Source of the DNA: Rhyacophila brunnea | Lineage: Eukaryota; Arthropoda; Insecta; Trichoptera; Rhyacophilidae | NCBI GenBank assembly: GCA_022495005.1 | Contig: JAGYXB010001401.1 | Span: forward strand, 930,001 to 994,000 | Length of the DNA stretch: 64,000 bases | Direction: 5' to 3' | Shown here: in pieces, positions 45,660 to 57,875 of the stretch | Numbering within the stretch: the stretch's first letter is position 1 | Layout of the letters: each line of letters starts with the position of its first letter | Position numbers and translations under genes: made by a program | Notes under the pieces: model-generated | What the model saw: the letters and a program-made list of their open reading frames with translations, nothing else | Databases searched by the model: none | What the model was told of the DNA's origin: nothing

Positions 45660-46305
45660 ATGAATAATAGACGGATCGATAGCTTAAACAATATAGCACT
45701 CACTCGAAAATTGAAAGAGGTGATTAAGAGCCTGACTTGTTTTAATATTTTTTCTAATAGTACATAATGCTTCTAAGGTTTTCCAAAATGCTGTATTTTT
45801 ATATTATTTTTATTCATGACCTATTTATTAAAAAAAATAGTTTATTCAGCTTAACATTAATACTCATGTATTATGTAAGCAAACAACAAATGGAAAGCTT
45901 TGTATACTAGGCGCCCCTGGTAATGATAATTGTATTATTATACGTTGTTTTGGTGTGGAAGCTCCCAGCAAGACACGCAACTTTTGACGTGATAATGTTA
46001 CAAAGCTTTCGTTTTGACGACGTCCGGTTTTTGGCGCGAAATAATTTGTTAAATTGAGCCAAACTGTCATGGCGCGAGGTTAAACGTTTTTTGAAAGCAA
46101 TTTGAACGGAAAAATTACTGGCCATTAGCTGAGATTGTGAAATATTCAATTGTAAAAATATGACGCAGCTCCATTATTATAATTTGATTTCTATTAGTCT
46201 CTCTAGTTTTAATTATTAATAGCTGTATAATTTATTATGATACACGAGAATCGAAATAACATAATTATACTAATGTCGTGAGGGATATTTTAAGATATGT
46301 CAAAT
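45660..46305. other. spacer with a GC-richer patch
   Basis: The patch at about 45900-46095 (tggtgtggaagctcccagca, ggcgcgaaataatttg, catggcgcgagg) is less AT-rich. Open frames on the minus strand (45864-46070, 45907-46149) cross it without recognisable product. Confidence 0.3.
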
Positions 46306-46309
46306 TCAA

Positions 46310-46560
46310 ATCAAATTAAATTTTATTTATTTTACTTATACTTAGTTAACTTAAAGAAATATTAATTTAACACGTTCACAACATTTAAAAATAAAGACAT
46401 TATGAAAAAAGTATATATAATAAAAGAAATAGATGCAGGGTTAAGTTATTATACAATAAAAAGAGTACATACAAAAATTATAAATTAGATACAAGAAAGT
46501 AACACTGAATGACCTAAGTAGACCCTATTTCAAGAATTTATAAAACAATACCCACATTAT
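46310..46560 (-). mobile_element. 3' end of a CR1/Jockey-like non-LTR retrotransposon, copy 2
   Basis: On plus this begins tcaaattcaaatcaaattaa, then attttatttattttact, like 29195-29225, and continues with tagaccctatttcaagaatt, then tataaaacaatacccac, like 29425-29455. It therefore covers the 3' untranslated end of the same family as 29175-29670. Confidence 0.55.
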
Positions 46561-47009
46561 ATTCATCCTCACATATATGTAACCACTTCCGTCGTACCGA
46601 GCATCTCAATTTTAAAATGCATTATTTCGATGTTTTAATTCTCATTTTATACATGATATTTCAAACGAAAATAGCATCTAATATCACTTCTACACTATCT
46701 ACGTCTTTACGAATTATTAATATTTGATGACAGATATTTAAAATAAATATATTTAGTGTTGCTGTCAGAAAACGACATTTTTAAAACGTATTCTATCGTC
46801 CAGTGACGTATATCTACATATCGTTTAAAAAAGATTTTCATGCAACTTATCACCTTAATAATGCATATGGAATGCTTTCTTATACAAATAAAATAAGCAA
46901 CTTGGTACTGTTCGACATGGATTTATCCACACGAAGAAGCAAAATTGGCTACTACAGATTGCCAATGATAAATTTAATGTATTATGGTTAAAATACATTA
47001 TTATGAACG

Positions 47010-47215
47010 TCGCGTACTATCATGCTGTCACACCGAAAAATTTAGTCTATGGTTTCGTCATTCCGAAGAATATTTTGAACGGTCATTATCTCTATAAATT
47101 CAATGATGGAGAGTGCGACGCTCGTGCGAGGTGACTTCGTGGTTGTTCTGGTGATTTCGGCAGATTTAATTAACTGGCTATGTTCATTCAAAGGTTCGAA
47201 ATGTGCTACAAATGG
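47010..47215 (+). repeat. dispersed repeat family R2, copy 2
   Basis: The sequence parallels 39355-39765: ctatcatgctgtcaca, gaatattttgaacggtca, ataaattcaatgatggag, then gttctggtgatttcggcaga and tgttcattcaaaggttcg. Class unknown, no coding motif recognised. Confidence 0.55.
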
Positions 47216-47301
47216 GAGCATCAGTCTGAACATTTTAAATAGGTACCAAGAAAAATGCCATTACACACATTTTTACCGAAGCGGCAGCTTAGTGTGACAC
47301 G

Positions 47302-47443
47302 ATGCCATGTACAAACTGGTAACAAGTTGCTGGCAACCGCATTAAATTTCACGATAATTATCAAAATGTGTTTGATCAAAAATTATTTTAATCGAAATTT
47401 AATGAGGTTACCAGCAACTTGTTGCCAATGTGGGCACGGCATT
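47302..47443. mobile_element. 142-bp foldback element
   Basis: The arms 47302-47351 and 47394-47443 are inverted copies. The inner 35 bp (ggtaacaagttgctggcaac through attaaatttc) match with about three differences and the outer 15 bp match less well. The loop is about 42 bp and AT-rich. No clear target-site duplication was found, and the outer limits may extend a few bases. Non-coding. Confidence 0.65.
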
Positions 47444-47449
47444 ATGTGC

Positions 47450-48340
47450 TGATCATTATTTTAACCTTTAGTGGCCAGTATATACCAATACTTACCACGA
47501 GCATAACTGCTAACTAAATTTGATGCACAACAATAAAGGTGACAAGTGGGGACATAAGAACGCCACACTTGTATATCAACTATCGGTAGCACAACAGCAA
47601 TGACATAGCCAGGAGATGCAAACCATTAAGTCCTACGTTGCAGTTAATAGCAACACATAGAATAAAGCTGCTTTAATTAATTTAAACTGCACTGCAGGCG
47701 TTGGCAAGTTACATTTAATTTACTTATTTACAAATTAATTATTAGAAGAAAGAAATGTTTTAACATTCCACTTTTATGTAATATTAAAAACAAAAGAAAA
47801 CTACCTGTATTAATTTTGGTGAATAAAAATAAAGATCAGCCTGTCATAATATTTCTGCTCATATAACAATAAAGCTATTTCACATGATGCAGAACGTGCA
47901 TAAAATTGCTCAAAAATTTAAATCATTTTCGCTTTCAGTTTCAGGCTTAATACAACAAAGGGTGATGAAACAAACCTACCCCTCCTTTACTCTTGTTTTC
48001 ATAAGTCGTAGCTTTGTTATTGTGACAACTGTACTATAATAGATGACGTGCATGAATGAAAATAATGTGATACTGAAATTCATTACAATTCCAAGAAGAA
48101 TGTATCTCTTCGTTCGTTAATGTTTGTGTTGGCAGGGCATGTGACAGGATTGGACAGGACTAAACGCGTCAGAAGTATCTTAATTTGATTGCAGGTTAAT
48201 TGACAGGTAAAACTTTGGTGGTTTGATGGTGTCAAAAATATTACAGATAAGACAATAAATACACATAGAGTACACTGGCTTATAATAGGGAAATATAAAT
48301 TACATTTTTGGAAGAAGCCAAGACTTGCTCTGGGTTGTTA
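47450..48340. other. spacer, no gene seen
   Basis: No gene or repeat was recognised. Open frames are short and featureless. Confidence 0.35.
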
Positions 48341-48345
48341 GGTTA

Positions 48346-48717
48346 AGCCTCAATGACATTCAGCTACTTTACAAGCTGCTTGTTGGCAAATTTACATTCT
48401 GCTTGTAAAATCGCCCAGTGTCATCATCGAACAAACTAACAAGCAGATTGTAAACATTCTACCGAGAAAAGTTGAAAGCCGGTCAACTTTACACGCTACA
48501 CGCTTTGGGTAGTAGCGATAATAGCGACCTTCCGCTAAAAAAACGAACTATTAACTGTAAAAATAGTACCAAAAATTACCGTTTCAACTCGCTAGATTGT
48601 TGGCTTCTAAACGAGTGGAAAGTTTTGTGTCTCATCATCACAACCGCACTAGCTGACTTGCCCGCTTTTAAATTCGCCAACAAGCAGCTTGTAAAATAGC
48701 TCAATGTCATTGAGGCT
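48346..48717. mobile_element. PIF/Harbinger-like MITE (372 bp)
   Basis: The ends AGCCTCAATGACATTCAGC and GCTCAATGTCATTGAGGCT begin inverted repeats of about 50 bp, which include acaagctgcttgttggc, with only a few differences. The flanks are TTA on both sides (48343-48345 and 48718-48720), matching a TWA target. Secondary copies of the gcttgta word lie inside near the left arm. The open frame at 48472-48699 is interior sequence without recognisable product. Confidence 0.78.
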
Positions 48718-48884
48718 TTACTAATAACTAACTAAAAATAGCTGAAGAAATTGTTAATTTGTTATTAATTCTAGTTGCTATGCAACAAACAAACCGTGTT
48801 ATTTTGTTATTTGATGTGTTAAATGAATAATAAAAGTAGAAATGAATTTGTATAATTTTAGTAAGCAAAGTTATTGCATCTTTA

Positions 48885-48945
48885 CTCTAATGTAAGCTAG
48901 GTTTCAAATCCTAAGATGCCGTAAGTCAAAACCAGGTTTAATTAA
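48885..48945 (+). mobile_element. decayed trace of the R3 hammerhead block
   Basis: The words cctaagatgccgtaagtc and aaaaccaggttta parallel 36941-36975. The core is mutated and the rest of the terminal repeat is not recognisable. Confidence 0.4.
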
Positions 48946-49484
48946 AAAAATCAAATTATATAAAATATGTCTTTATCAAACGTTCATCAATATATTAATC
49001 GTATATTACATACTTATTATTATGTTTTGTTTAATTTATTTTTATTTATCTTCGAATGTCGGTACGGAATATAAATTAAAACATAAATTAATTGCTTATT
49101 TTTTAATAAGTGTAACTGAACATTATAATATAATCTTTAAAAAGTAATTAGTTTTTTTTATAAAAAGAACACCAATTTTTTTTGCGAATGACATCTTTTT
49201 ATTATTAAAAAAGGTGATGTGTGCTCAACCTTGCTTTTCCCATAGGTATTGAATAATTTTTCTATATTTAACACAACACAATATTAAAAAATATCTTGTT
49301 TTTGAGATACAAATTTTTTCAAGCAGACACATTTTTATTTGTTAATTACAGTGACATTTTAACAAACTATGAATAATCTAAATTATCAGTTTAATATGAT
49401 GAAAATGTGTCAATTAGATTTAAATAGACCTGTTCTTTTATAAAAAAAATTATGATGAAACTATGGAGTGAGTTAAGCAGACAA

Positions 49485-49640
49485 TATTTTAAATAAATAA
49501 TATAAAACAGAGTACCTACATCTCAATTCACCCTCACGTAGGTAAGTGGAATATGTCACTCATCTGCTAAAGAATATTTTTGTTATAATTTTTAGAACAA
49601 CATTAATACCATAGTTTCATTGAAATAGTTGAATATCGCA
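49485..49640 (-). mobile_element. weak non-LTR retrotransposon tail
   Basis: The words caattcaccctcacgtagg and aagtggaatatgtcact parallel 29458-29480 (aaccctcacgtaagtggaat). Only this part of the family is visible. Confidence 0.38.
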
Positions 49641-49659
49641 GACCTGATGGAGTTTGTTA

Positions 49660-49830
49660 TGGGAATGGTGTCGTTGGGCGGAGGAGCCACAAATCAACGG
49701 GCTCCGTTTTGTGGAAAGTAATTAAAACGGATTTGGTATTCAGCCGACGAGCGCCGCCACTTGTGATTGCTCCACGTAAAAAGTAAAAATAATAACTCCT
49801 CACTCCCAGCCACTGGCTGTGGTAGATTCA
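49660..49830. other. GC-richer island, unassigned
   Basis: A block with tgtcgttgggcggaggagcc, ggctccgttttgtgg and ccgacgagcgccgccact stands out from AT-rich flanks and shares nothing with the repeats of the window. Candidate conserved non-coding element or exon. No open frame supports a protein. Confidence 0.22.
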
Positions 49831-52160
49831 TAGAGACGATACGGAAAATATGCTAGGAATGGAACCAGCAACTCATAACGGATGAATTATTATTAAAAAT
49901 ATTTCATATCTGTGGTAAAATTTTGTAATTCGAGATAGGTGGCGTGCGGTGAGTTATTCTTCTGGGGTGTATTGAAAAAAAAATATAATATACTATCTTA
50001 AGGTATTGTATTTAATTGGATCTTACCATGCAATTGTAGCTTTGCGATATTCAGAAAATATTGTCTTTAAATTACATAAAATATTTATAATGCTGATAAA
50101 CCTAAGAAACATACATATTAGAAAATTCCTTATTAAAAAGTTGGATGTACAGAATTGAGACGTGATTTTAAGAAATAATTTGCATCATATAAGTAATGAT
50201 AGATAAAAGGTGACAGTACTCACTCAGACAGTGAAAGATGTGAGTTGGCGTCTCGACCTTTTTTCTAAGTTTTTTTTATAATTACTGTGTTTTCAGTATT
50301 GAATACAAAATGATAATAATACTATATTAATATATTATTATCACCTTTCGAAAAAGAATAATTCAGCCAATTTATCTGTACAATTATTGTGCTATAAGTA
50401 AAACCATCATTACACAGTACTTTGAATATTTTTGGGGATGCTCTGCATCCGCATGTACGTTGCGTACGCCACTGGTATAATACTTTTCTAAAGTTTTTCT
50501 TCTCGCGATTTTCCATTTTGTCAATCATATTATTAATTGTTAGTTTGATGTAATTTACTATTTGAGATTCTATTTTAATTTATCTCATGAAAAATATCAG
50601 TTCGACACTTATGACTACTATATTATTATACTACGACAATATGCAATATACTACAACTCTACCGGCTTTTCATGATATTTCCGTTTATATAATTTATTAG
50701 ACTTAAAATTTGATACACATATGTAAATAATATTGTAAAACTTATTATTCAAATTGGAGAAGAAATGTAGGGTTCTTGTTCAAATATCGTTGATAAAATT
50801 TAATTTAAATGTCACAACCTCATTCTATGTATGTTAATCGAAAATGACGCAGTGTGCCATAAAAGCCCTCATCTACCATTACATTTAAAATGCAGGTACT
50901 TTAATTTTAATTCAACATATCACAGCTTGCAATATAGTGAAAACCCGATTAAACGGTTTTCAAGGGACCCTAAAAAACGATAAATGCGGGATATTATATT
51001 ATAATTAAAAAAAAAAAACTCGTTTTTCTCCTGAATTTTTTCAACGTCTTGAATTATTTTCAGTTTCTCAGCTAGAGTTCATGGAGGGCATTTTAGTTGC
51101 GACTTATAATAATAATTCGTGATACGAGATGCGAGGCAAGCCTGAGCGCCGACCAACCTGTACAAACAAAACGACGCGACTGATGGGTCTACGAAAGCGA
51201 AATGAAAGATATTCAACAAAAACGGCCAATGCGGGATTATTTAACATTGTTCTTATGGGTGTTTGGCGGGACTTTCGAAAATGAACGATCCTTGCTGGAA
51301 AACGATTTATGCGTGAACGGTAGATCGGGTTTCCTCTGTTTATAATAATATAATATCTGGGTTTTGATTTTTAATATGTTTATAGATTTAATTCAAATAA
51401 AAATTAATATATAATTCTGATTCAGCTTTTATGAAAGTTGCCATACTTTTTATGCTTGTTATGCTGTGGCGGTCTTGTGATTGAAATTTTTTGCGTGAAA
51501 TGAATATGTTTTTTTTTGTAGCGATCAAAGTGATAAAACTGACAGGAATAACAATCGGAATAAAACGCGGGACATAAAAAAACTTGAAATTGTTTATTTT
51601 ATTTCACTTTGATTGGATGTGATCCAGATAGCGTTGGGAAAATTAAAAAATTGTCAAAGTTTTATGTTTTTTTTTGTATAATCAAATGTTTCATGAATTT
51701 TAATGAAGATAAACTTTAAAGTGACTGTTTTTTATGTTATTAATTTTATTGGCAATATAAAATTTATACGATACGATATCAAGCCTATAATAAGTGGATT
51801 TGATAAAAATACAGTTAGAAATAATACAATAATACAATTATTGTGCATTAATTTTTATAGTATCAAACATGTTCAAAAACTGAAGTAACTGATTTTTAGT
51901 ATTTCTACCATAATAAACATTTTTTTGTCCACCGAACAATAAATAATTCACATGATTTGATGTTATTGTGTGGCTTAAATCAAAATACCAATAATAGTTA
52001 TCTACTTAAATTGATTTCCGACCCGCATCATCCTCTTGAAATTTAATCTTAACGTACTTGCACTTTCTAATAATTTAATAAAATACCTATTTGTTTTTTT
52101 CAAAAATAATTCACAAAATTAAAGAATGTTATTATGTTATTATTATATTATATATATTAT
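49831..52160. other. spacer, no gene seen
   Basis: AT-rich DNA. A patch at about 51080-51330 is less AT-rich and includes attaaacggttttcaaggga-type words near 50950, but no family was recognised. Open frames are short. Confidence 0.35.
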
Positions 52161-52163
52161 CAA

Positions 52164-52607
52164 ATAATTACAAGATAAAAAGAACTTTTTATATACAACG
52201 TTTTTAAATTTTCTGTTGAATCATATAAATTTGAATTGACTAGCTTAAAAGATGAAAAAAAAATTGCACTCGATAAAAATACTGAATAATGAAATGTCAT
52301 TTCATATTGATTTCCATAGTAACGCACGTATATATTATTTAATAATTTAATTGCTAGGACCCCCTAGCAACCAATAATGGTATCGAAATAACTTTTTATA
52401 CAAAACAGAATTAACTAGAAATGAATTCAATTCTACTTAAAGATTGCTAAAAGTATTAAAAAATGCACTGGCATCGTGTTCTGATATATTCTAAAAGTTT
52501 CAAATGTCTAGCTGGCCGGGAAGTTAGTTAAAAATCGATAGCAAGATTTGTACCGGACAACAACCACCGGACAAATAAGAATACGACCTAAGAAAAACGT
52601 TGTAAAA
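52164..52607. repeat. dispersed repeat family R1, copy 2
   Basis: This is parallel to 1487-1958 over its whole length, in the same orientation. It has small indels and an estimated 80-90% identity by eye in the conserved blocks. It ends at the same aaaaacgttgtaa motif. Confidence 0.7.
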
Positions 52608-52954
52608 TTATAAAGCGCTTCAGTTTTATGGTTACTAGTTAATTTCATCATAATTAGGTAAGACGCATGTGACTAAATTGGTAAAAATTCACACAAAATG
52701 ATCTTTTGAAACGATTTTTACATGGTTTAAAGTAATTTTTGATTTACAAAATGCATTAAGAAACAGTGTACTCAAATATTTATTGAAATGCTATCTTTTT
52801 AAAATTTTAAGTCAGTTTTGAAAAAAATGGTACGGATTGACTCATTATTTTGTGTTTTGCCAAGCTTCATGGAAAGTATTTAGAATTACTCTGCATTAGT
52901 AAATAATCCAAGAATATTGTAATATACGATTTAATTCCTTTTAAAAAGTTTTTT

Positions 52955-53222
52955 CATCGTCATCATCATCATTAGCTGGTCGATACAATGCTGGATAAAA
53001 GCCTCTCCTAGCTCTTTCCATTCTTCTCGGTCCCTAGTAAGTCGCTGCCACATACATCTATCGAACGTTATGAGTTCGTATATCCAGCGGGTTTTATGTC
53101 ATCCATGTAGGCGATTAGTACCCCTGGGGTACCACTGTGTGACGTAATTTGTCCAGCGCTTGACCCCTCCCTGAACGATAGGTCCAGTTCATTGCCATTT
53201 CAACTGATTAGCAATCTCTATT
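52955..53222 (-). mobile_element. RTE-type retrotransposon 3' fragment
   Basis: On plus the block begins with (ATC)n (52955-52971), then gctggataaaagcctctcct and agctctttccattcttctcgg. It aligns with 42412-42480 and onwards (cactgctggatgaaggcct). It continues through ccagcgggttttatg and gggtaccactgtgtgacg, paralleling the C-terminal tail of the RTE. Frameshifts and stops are frequent. Confidence 0.75.
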
Positions 53223-53229
53223 TAATTAG

Positions 53230-54050
53230 TTAAATATTATTACGATGCAGTATATGTTAAAAGAAACAGATATTTCGATTTAAATTTTTGATATTTATTA
53301 GCAATAGGTATTACACACTTATTATTCAAAAGCTTTTTTTGTTTTTCGAAAATATCATTTTTTGTTCTATTTTTTTTAAGTTGTTTGTTATAAAACATAT
53401 TGTCTCGAGATAGTTTACGAGTTTTGGTCATACTTGATTCCTTTTAAATATAACTCATATTGATTTTTTTTAATAATACTCAATTTATAAAAATGTTGGT
53501 ACAGCTAAAACAGATTGTGTGGGTACAGTTGATAGATATTTGAAAGTTGTGTATCAGTACTTACTATAAGAAATATCTATCGCGACGTACATTGTGACGA
53601 TGTAAATCTTGTTATACGTCCCTCTTTTGTAATGGCTGTCACATCAACTTTTCACCAAAAACCAAATTGACTTGTCACCGAGTGCCGTGACTTGCTATAA
53701 CTTTTATGACAATACTCTTACCACAAGGTATTTAAAGAGCCTTAAAAACGGTTTTCTTATATGAAAAGTTTCACAACATTTCGCGAATTCACATACTAAA
53801 AATTGAATTGTGTAGACTTATTTTTAATAATCAAAATGAGACTTTTTATAGTATTTCTCACTTATATAATTTTTAAATAAATCAATAGTAGTTTTTTTCT
53901 TTTGATATCAAACGTGAAATTAAAATATTTTTATTAGAATTTTTCTTCTGCAAGGCGACTTTTGTATAATTTAATACTTGGATTTAGTATCCTTTTTTGA
54001 GTTTTAATTTTAAATATACAAACGCTACATCTAGATAGAAAAATAGTGTT
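53230..54050. other. spacer, no gene seen
   Basis: AT-rich with Lys/Asn-rich chance open frames. Nothing was recognised. Confidence 0.4.
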
Positions 54051-54056
54051 CTTACA

Positions 54057-54975
54057 CATCATCATCATCAGAGGCGCGACAACCCGGTGTGGGTCTTGGT
54101 CTTCTCTAATAGTTCCCTCCACCTGTTCCTATCCAGTGTGGCCGCTTTCTAATTTGGTACCCCCAGAATACGGCAGTCACTGGCAGCTCCATCCAACCAG
54201 CGAATCTTTGGCCTGTCTCTTTTTCTAAGCCCTATTGGATTGGTGGAAATCACTCTCTTTGCCGGTTCATTGTAATTCATACGGTGCACATGACCTAGCC
54301 ACGCAGTCTCCCAATCTTCATTGATTGAACTGCACTGCAATCTTCGTACAGCCCGTAGAGCTCAGCATTATATCTTCTCCTCCAATTGGTGCCGTCCCTG
54401 ATCGGACCATATATACGGCGGAAAATTTTTCTTTCAAAAATGTTCAGGGCTCGTTCATTTCACAGAGTGAATGTCCAGGTTTCCGATGTTTAGATGAGCA
54501 CTGGCTTTACAAAACAAGTGTCTTGTAAAGAGTACTTTTAGTTCGGCGAGATAGTATGCGGGACTTAAAATGGTTAACGCTTATCATACCGGACCAGGAA
54601 TTTTCCGTGATTAAAGTTTATTCCTTTTAATACCTTATACTTTTTTTCCGGCCGTAATTAATCTAATATTTTTTGCCATCTATTGACGTTTTCGAAAAAC
54701 TTTTGATGCAGTCAAGTAAGAAAAGATTCAAACCACTCTTCTGCATCGTTTGTTAGTAGATACTACTACTATAATAGGCCAAAGTAACATTTATTCGCAA
54801 ACATGATTGTCTTGTTGATTTCTTCTGTAATATCATTAAATCGACTTACAATAGAACCAATGTACATGAAACTGTCGACCGTATCACACTTGTATGCACC
54901 AATATCTAACTTTGGTGCGCCTTCTCGTGGTGTGACATACCTAGACAGGCATGTATTTAGTTTCTTACACACCTT
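54057..54975 (-). mobile_element. 3' part of a second non-LTR retrotransposon lineage, decayed
   Basis: On the minus strand the order is: CDTVDSFMYIGSIVSRFNDI then TEEINKTIMFANKCYFGL (54975-54780), ERKIFRRIYGPIRDGTNWRR (about 54440-54380), GHVHRMNYNEPAKRVISTNP (about 54290-54230), RPKIRWLDGAASDCRILGV (to 54152) and a final RNRWRELLEKTKTH segment. This is the region after the reverse-transcriptase palm plus the C-terminal tail common in insect non-LTR elements. It differs from the RTE copies at 42-45 kb. The 3' end carries (ATC)n on plus at 54057-54070. Several stops and frameshifts separate the blocks. Confidence 0.75.
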
Positions 54976-55229
54976 TCATTATTTTTAATACTTCTGGAAT
55001 CGATGTAAATAATTTCGGAGTAGCTTAACGGCCTACACTGAATGGGGAAAAAAGCTGTTGAGATAATAATATATTAAATTTTACGTAATTTGTAAATGCC
55101 TCAGAAATATACCTATTAAAATAAATATGGTGTAGAGTGGGACTCGAATTTACATTCACTAAATTTCCGCCAATTTGATTTATCAATAATTTAGATGTGT
55201 TTCTGAAATACATAATTCAGTAAAGAATA

Positions 55230-55272
55230 TAACGGTCTTAAGTCTTGTGAAATATTCGTTGAATCAAAAAAT
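55230..55272 (+). mobile_element. SINE family 2 tail trace
   Basis: The words cttaagtcttgtgaaatatt and cgttgaatcaaaa parallel the 3' end of the copies at 9.9 and 63.5 kb. The upstream block at 55025-55160 has a box A-like tagcttaacgg but no box B in the right orientation. Confidence 0.35.
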
Positions 55273-55279
55273 AATTTCT

Positions 55280-57640
55280 TCATATTAATCCATTATTAAA
55301 TAAGTATAATATATGAATCATAAATACACGGACTCAATGAACTCTAAAATTTCAAACCAATTGCAAATTCCAATAAAATATATTTTTATATAATATATTT
55401 TTTTAAATTTATTATCAAAATAAAAAATTCAAAAGGTACCATAACGATGTATATTTGATGTACTACACGTTTTTATTTTAAATTTACAAATGAAGACGCC
55501 TTTTATGAAAACTTTTTTAAGGTATATATATATATATATTACGTTCAAGATTCATGAAATAGTTATTTATAGAATGAAAAAAATTAAGGATATAACAATA
55601 CCATATAAATATAATATAGAGACTTGTATATATATATAATTCCTACAAAGTATATTTATTACTTAGACTCCCTTAAAGATAACCGAAATTCTTATTTTTT
55701 GTATTTTGTATGGGATCTGGAACCTTAGGAAAGCTTTGGAATTTTTGGGTTTAAACTATAAAGGTTATATTGTTATTATGTATTGTATTCAGAAAGTAGC
55801 ATTTTTAATGAAAGCACGTGTCATAACAAAAAATGAAAATTTGTTAACATAATAACCTATTTTTTTTTATTTGTTTTGCTGTAATTATTTTTCTTTGGCA
55901 TCTGTAATCTGAAGAAAAATAAAGATTATGCTTTAAAGTAAAAAAAAATGAGAGCATTATAAAATCTGGCCAAAAGAAGAAAAATAAACCAAGACCATTA
56001 CAGAGTAGCAATTAGAAAACATTGTAGCCATTATCACTTGCCTTTGAAGAAGATTTTCCATTTGACGCTGCAATCCAAAATAAGTTGAAAATCCCCAAAG
56101 CTCTATTCTTAGCACGGCCTAATTTTTCTCGTTCGCCTGTCTTAATTTTCCAGCGAGGCTTTTTTAAACTCTCGCCGCAAATTTGTTCGTGTTTAATCAG
56201 TAGAATCAGACATCTTGACTTTACCAGAGTGAGAGAAAAAGTTTTATTTCGGATGGAAAATCTCATTGAAAATTAAATTTTTAGTACTCATTCAATGCCC
56301 AGTCTAATAGAATAGAAACTATTACATAATGGAAATAAGTCTTTTCTTTTACGTACCTATTAGAAAAGTTGACAAACAGAGTTTATTTCGTTTAAAAAAT
56401 AATTCTTTTACTTATAGAATTTATAATATGAAGCTTATGTATTAAATTTAATGTTTTTTTTACAACATGCCCATAATTATTATGACGTGTAAAGTGAACT
56501 ATTATATTATTATACCCTTCAATGTTGCAGTGTTTTGTAGATGTTTTATTAATAACATATGCAAGTAAATGCTAGAAAAATTCTATTGCCATTTAAAAAT
56601 CAAGATATTTATATACCTTTAAATAATACGTTGATATAAAATGATTAAAGATGGTAATCCTTACGAGTAAAAGAAAATTTGTATATTTATATAGAACACT
56701 TCGATACTTGTTCTTTGTGATCAAGTGAACACTGGATTTTCTTTTACAAATAAATCTTTCTACTATCATAGTCTCGTCTTGAACTCGTATAATGTGGGTT
56801 TTTAATATATGTAAAAATATTGAATACAACACGCATTTTGTTCAAATAGTAAATTTTACCAAGAAATTAGATGTAATACTACCACAGTAGTATCAAATCA
56901 TCCTAAATTGATAGCATGTAAACGCTGAATCTCTTACAAAGATTATTTTAATATTAATTCATTATGTAACATAAATGAATTTAAATATTATTATATTGTA
57001 ATAAATGATAAAGATATATTCAATTTATTCTCAATTTTTGGATAATTATTATAAACTTACGTTTATAATAATTATAATAATATATAAAAAAGACAATTAT
57101 CTTAGTGTTTCTAAATATCTGTGTGTGAAAGGAAAATAGATATAAGTCTCTATTTTTTTAAGGATCCAAAAGTTAATTGACTCTTCGCTACTGTAAAGAG
57201 AAAATGTTTCTGTATGATGTTTACTTATTTAGCGACGTTAAATGGATTAGTTTGATATTTATTTCATGCATAATAATTAATTTGGTACGTTTTTGAATTT
57301 ATTTCTCTTTAATTTTTATTTTAAATGGATATTTTATATCGACTCAAATATATGCTCGTCCATAAATTAAACAATGTTTATTCGTAAATTTATAAATAAA
57401 CAGTGAAATTAGCTTTGAAGTATCTATTGATGAAAAATAATCGGTATAAGCATATAGTCATATAATATTATTAAAGAATTCTTTATTTATAAATAATCGT
57501 TAAAATTGTTTTGGATTTATAAACAAATTTAAACAATCATAGTTGTATTGAGTGCTATATTTTAATATAAACGAATAGTCATATATTAAAGAATCATCAC
57601 GAATGAAAATAGAGAATATTTTTACACAAAATAGGAATAT
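55280..57640. other. AT-rich spacer with a (TA)n microsatellite
   Basis: A (TA)n tract lies at about 55521-55540. The patch at 56040-56225 is slightly GC-richer, with open frames on both strands that have no recognisable product. Nothing else was found. Confidence 0.4.
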
Positions 57641-57875
57641 TTTACAGTTTTTTCCGCGAGTTTTTTCCCGCCAAAAGCAGGCGCGGCGATTCGTCGAAAA
57701 TGTAAAGCGGCAAGGACGCGCGAAAGGCGTCGAAATAATTCCGAGCGGCAACGTGGGAGGCGCCGGAAGATAAATGGCAGGAATGTAAACGGTAAATGCA
57801 TTACCAGACTCCCGTGGCGCACTCTACTGCCCGCTCGGCGAGTTACACTTACAGCTACGATGCTACTAACAGAAG
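57640..57875. other. CpG- and GC-rich island, possible exon or promoter
   Basis: This is one of the most GC-rich unique blocks in the window (ttccgcgagttttttcccgc, gcaggcgcggcgattcgtcg, gaggcgccggaag, ctgcccgctcggcgag). It ends at acagaaggtaggtaaataaa, which contains a good splice donor-like sequence (AAG|GTAGGT) on the plus strand. A non-coding first exon or promoter-proximal region is possible. No protein in either strand is recognisable, so this is only a candidate. Confidence 0.3.
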
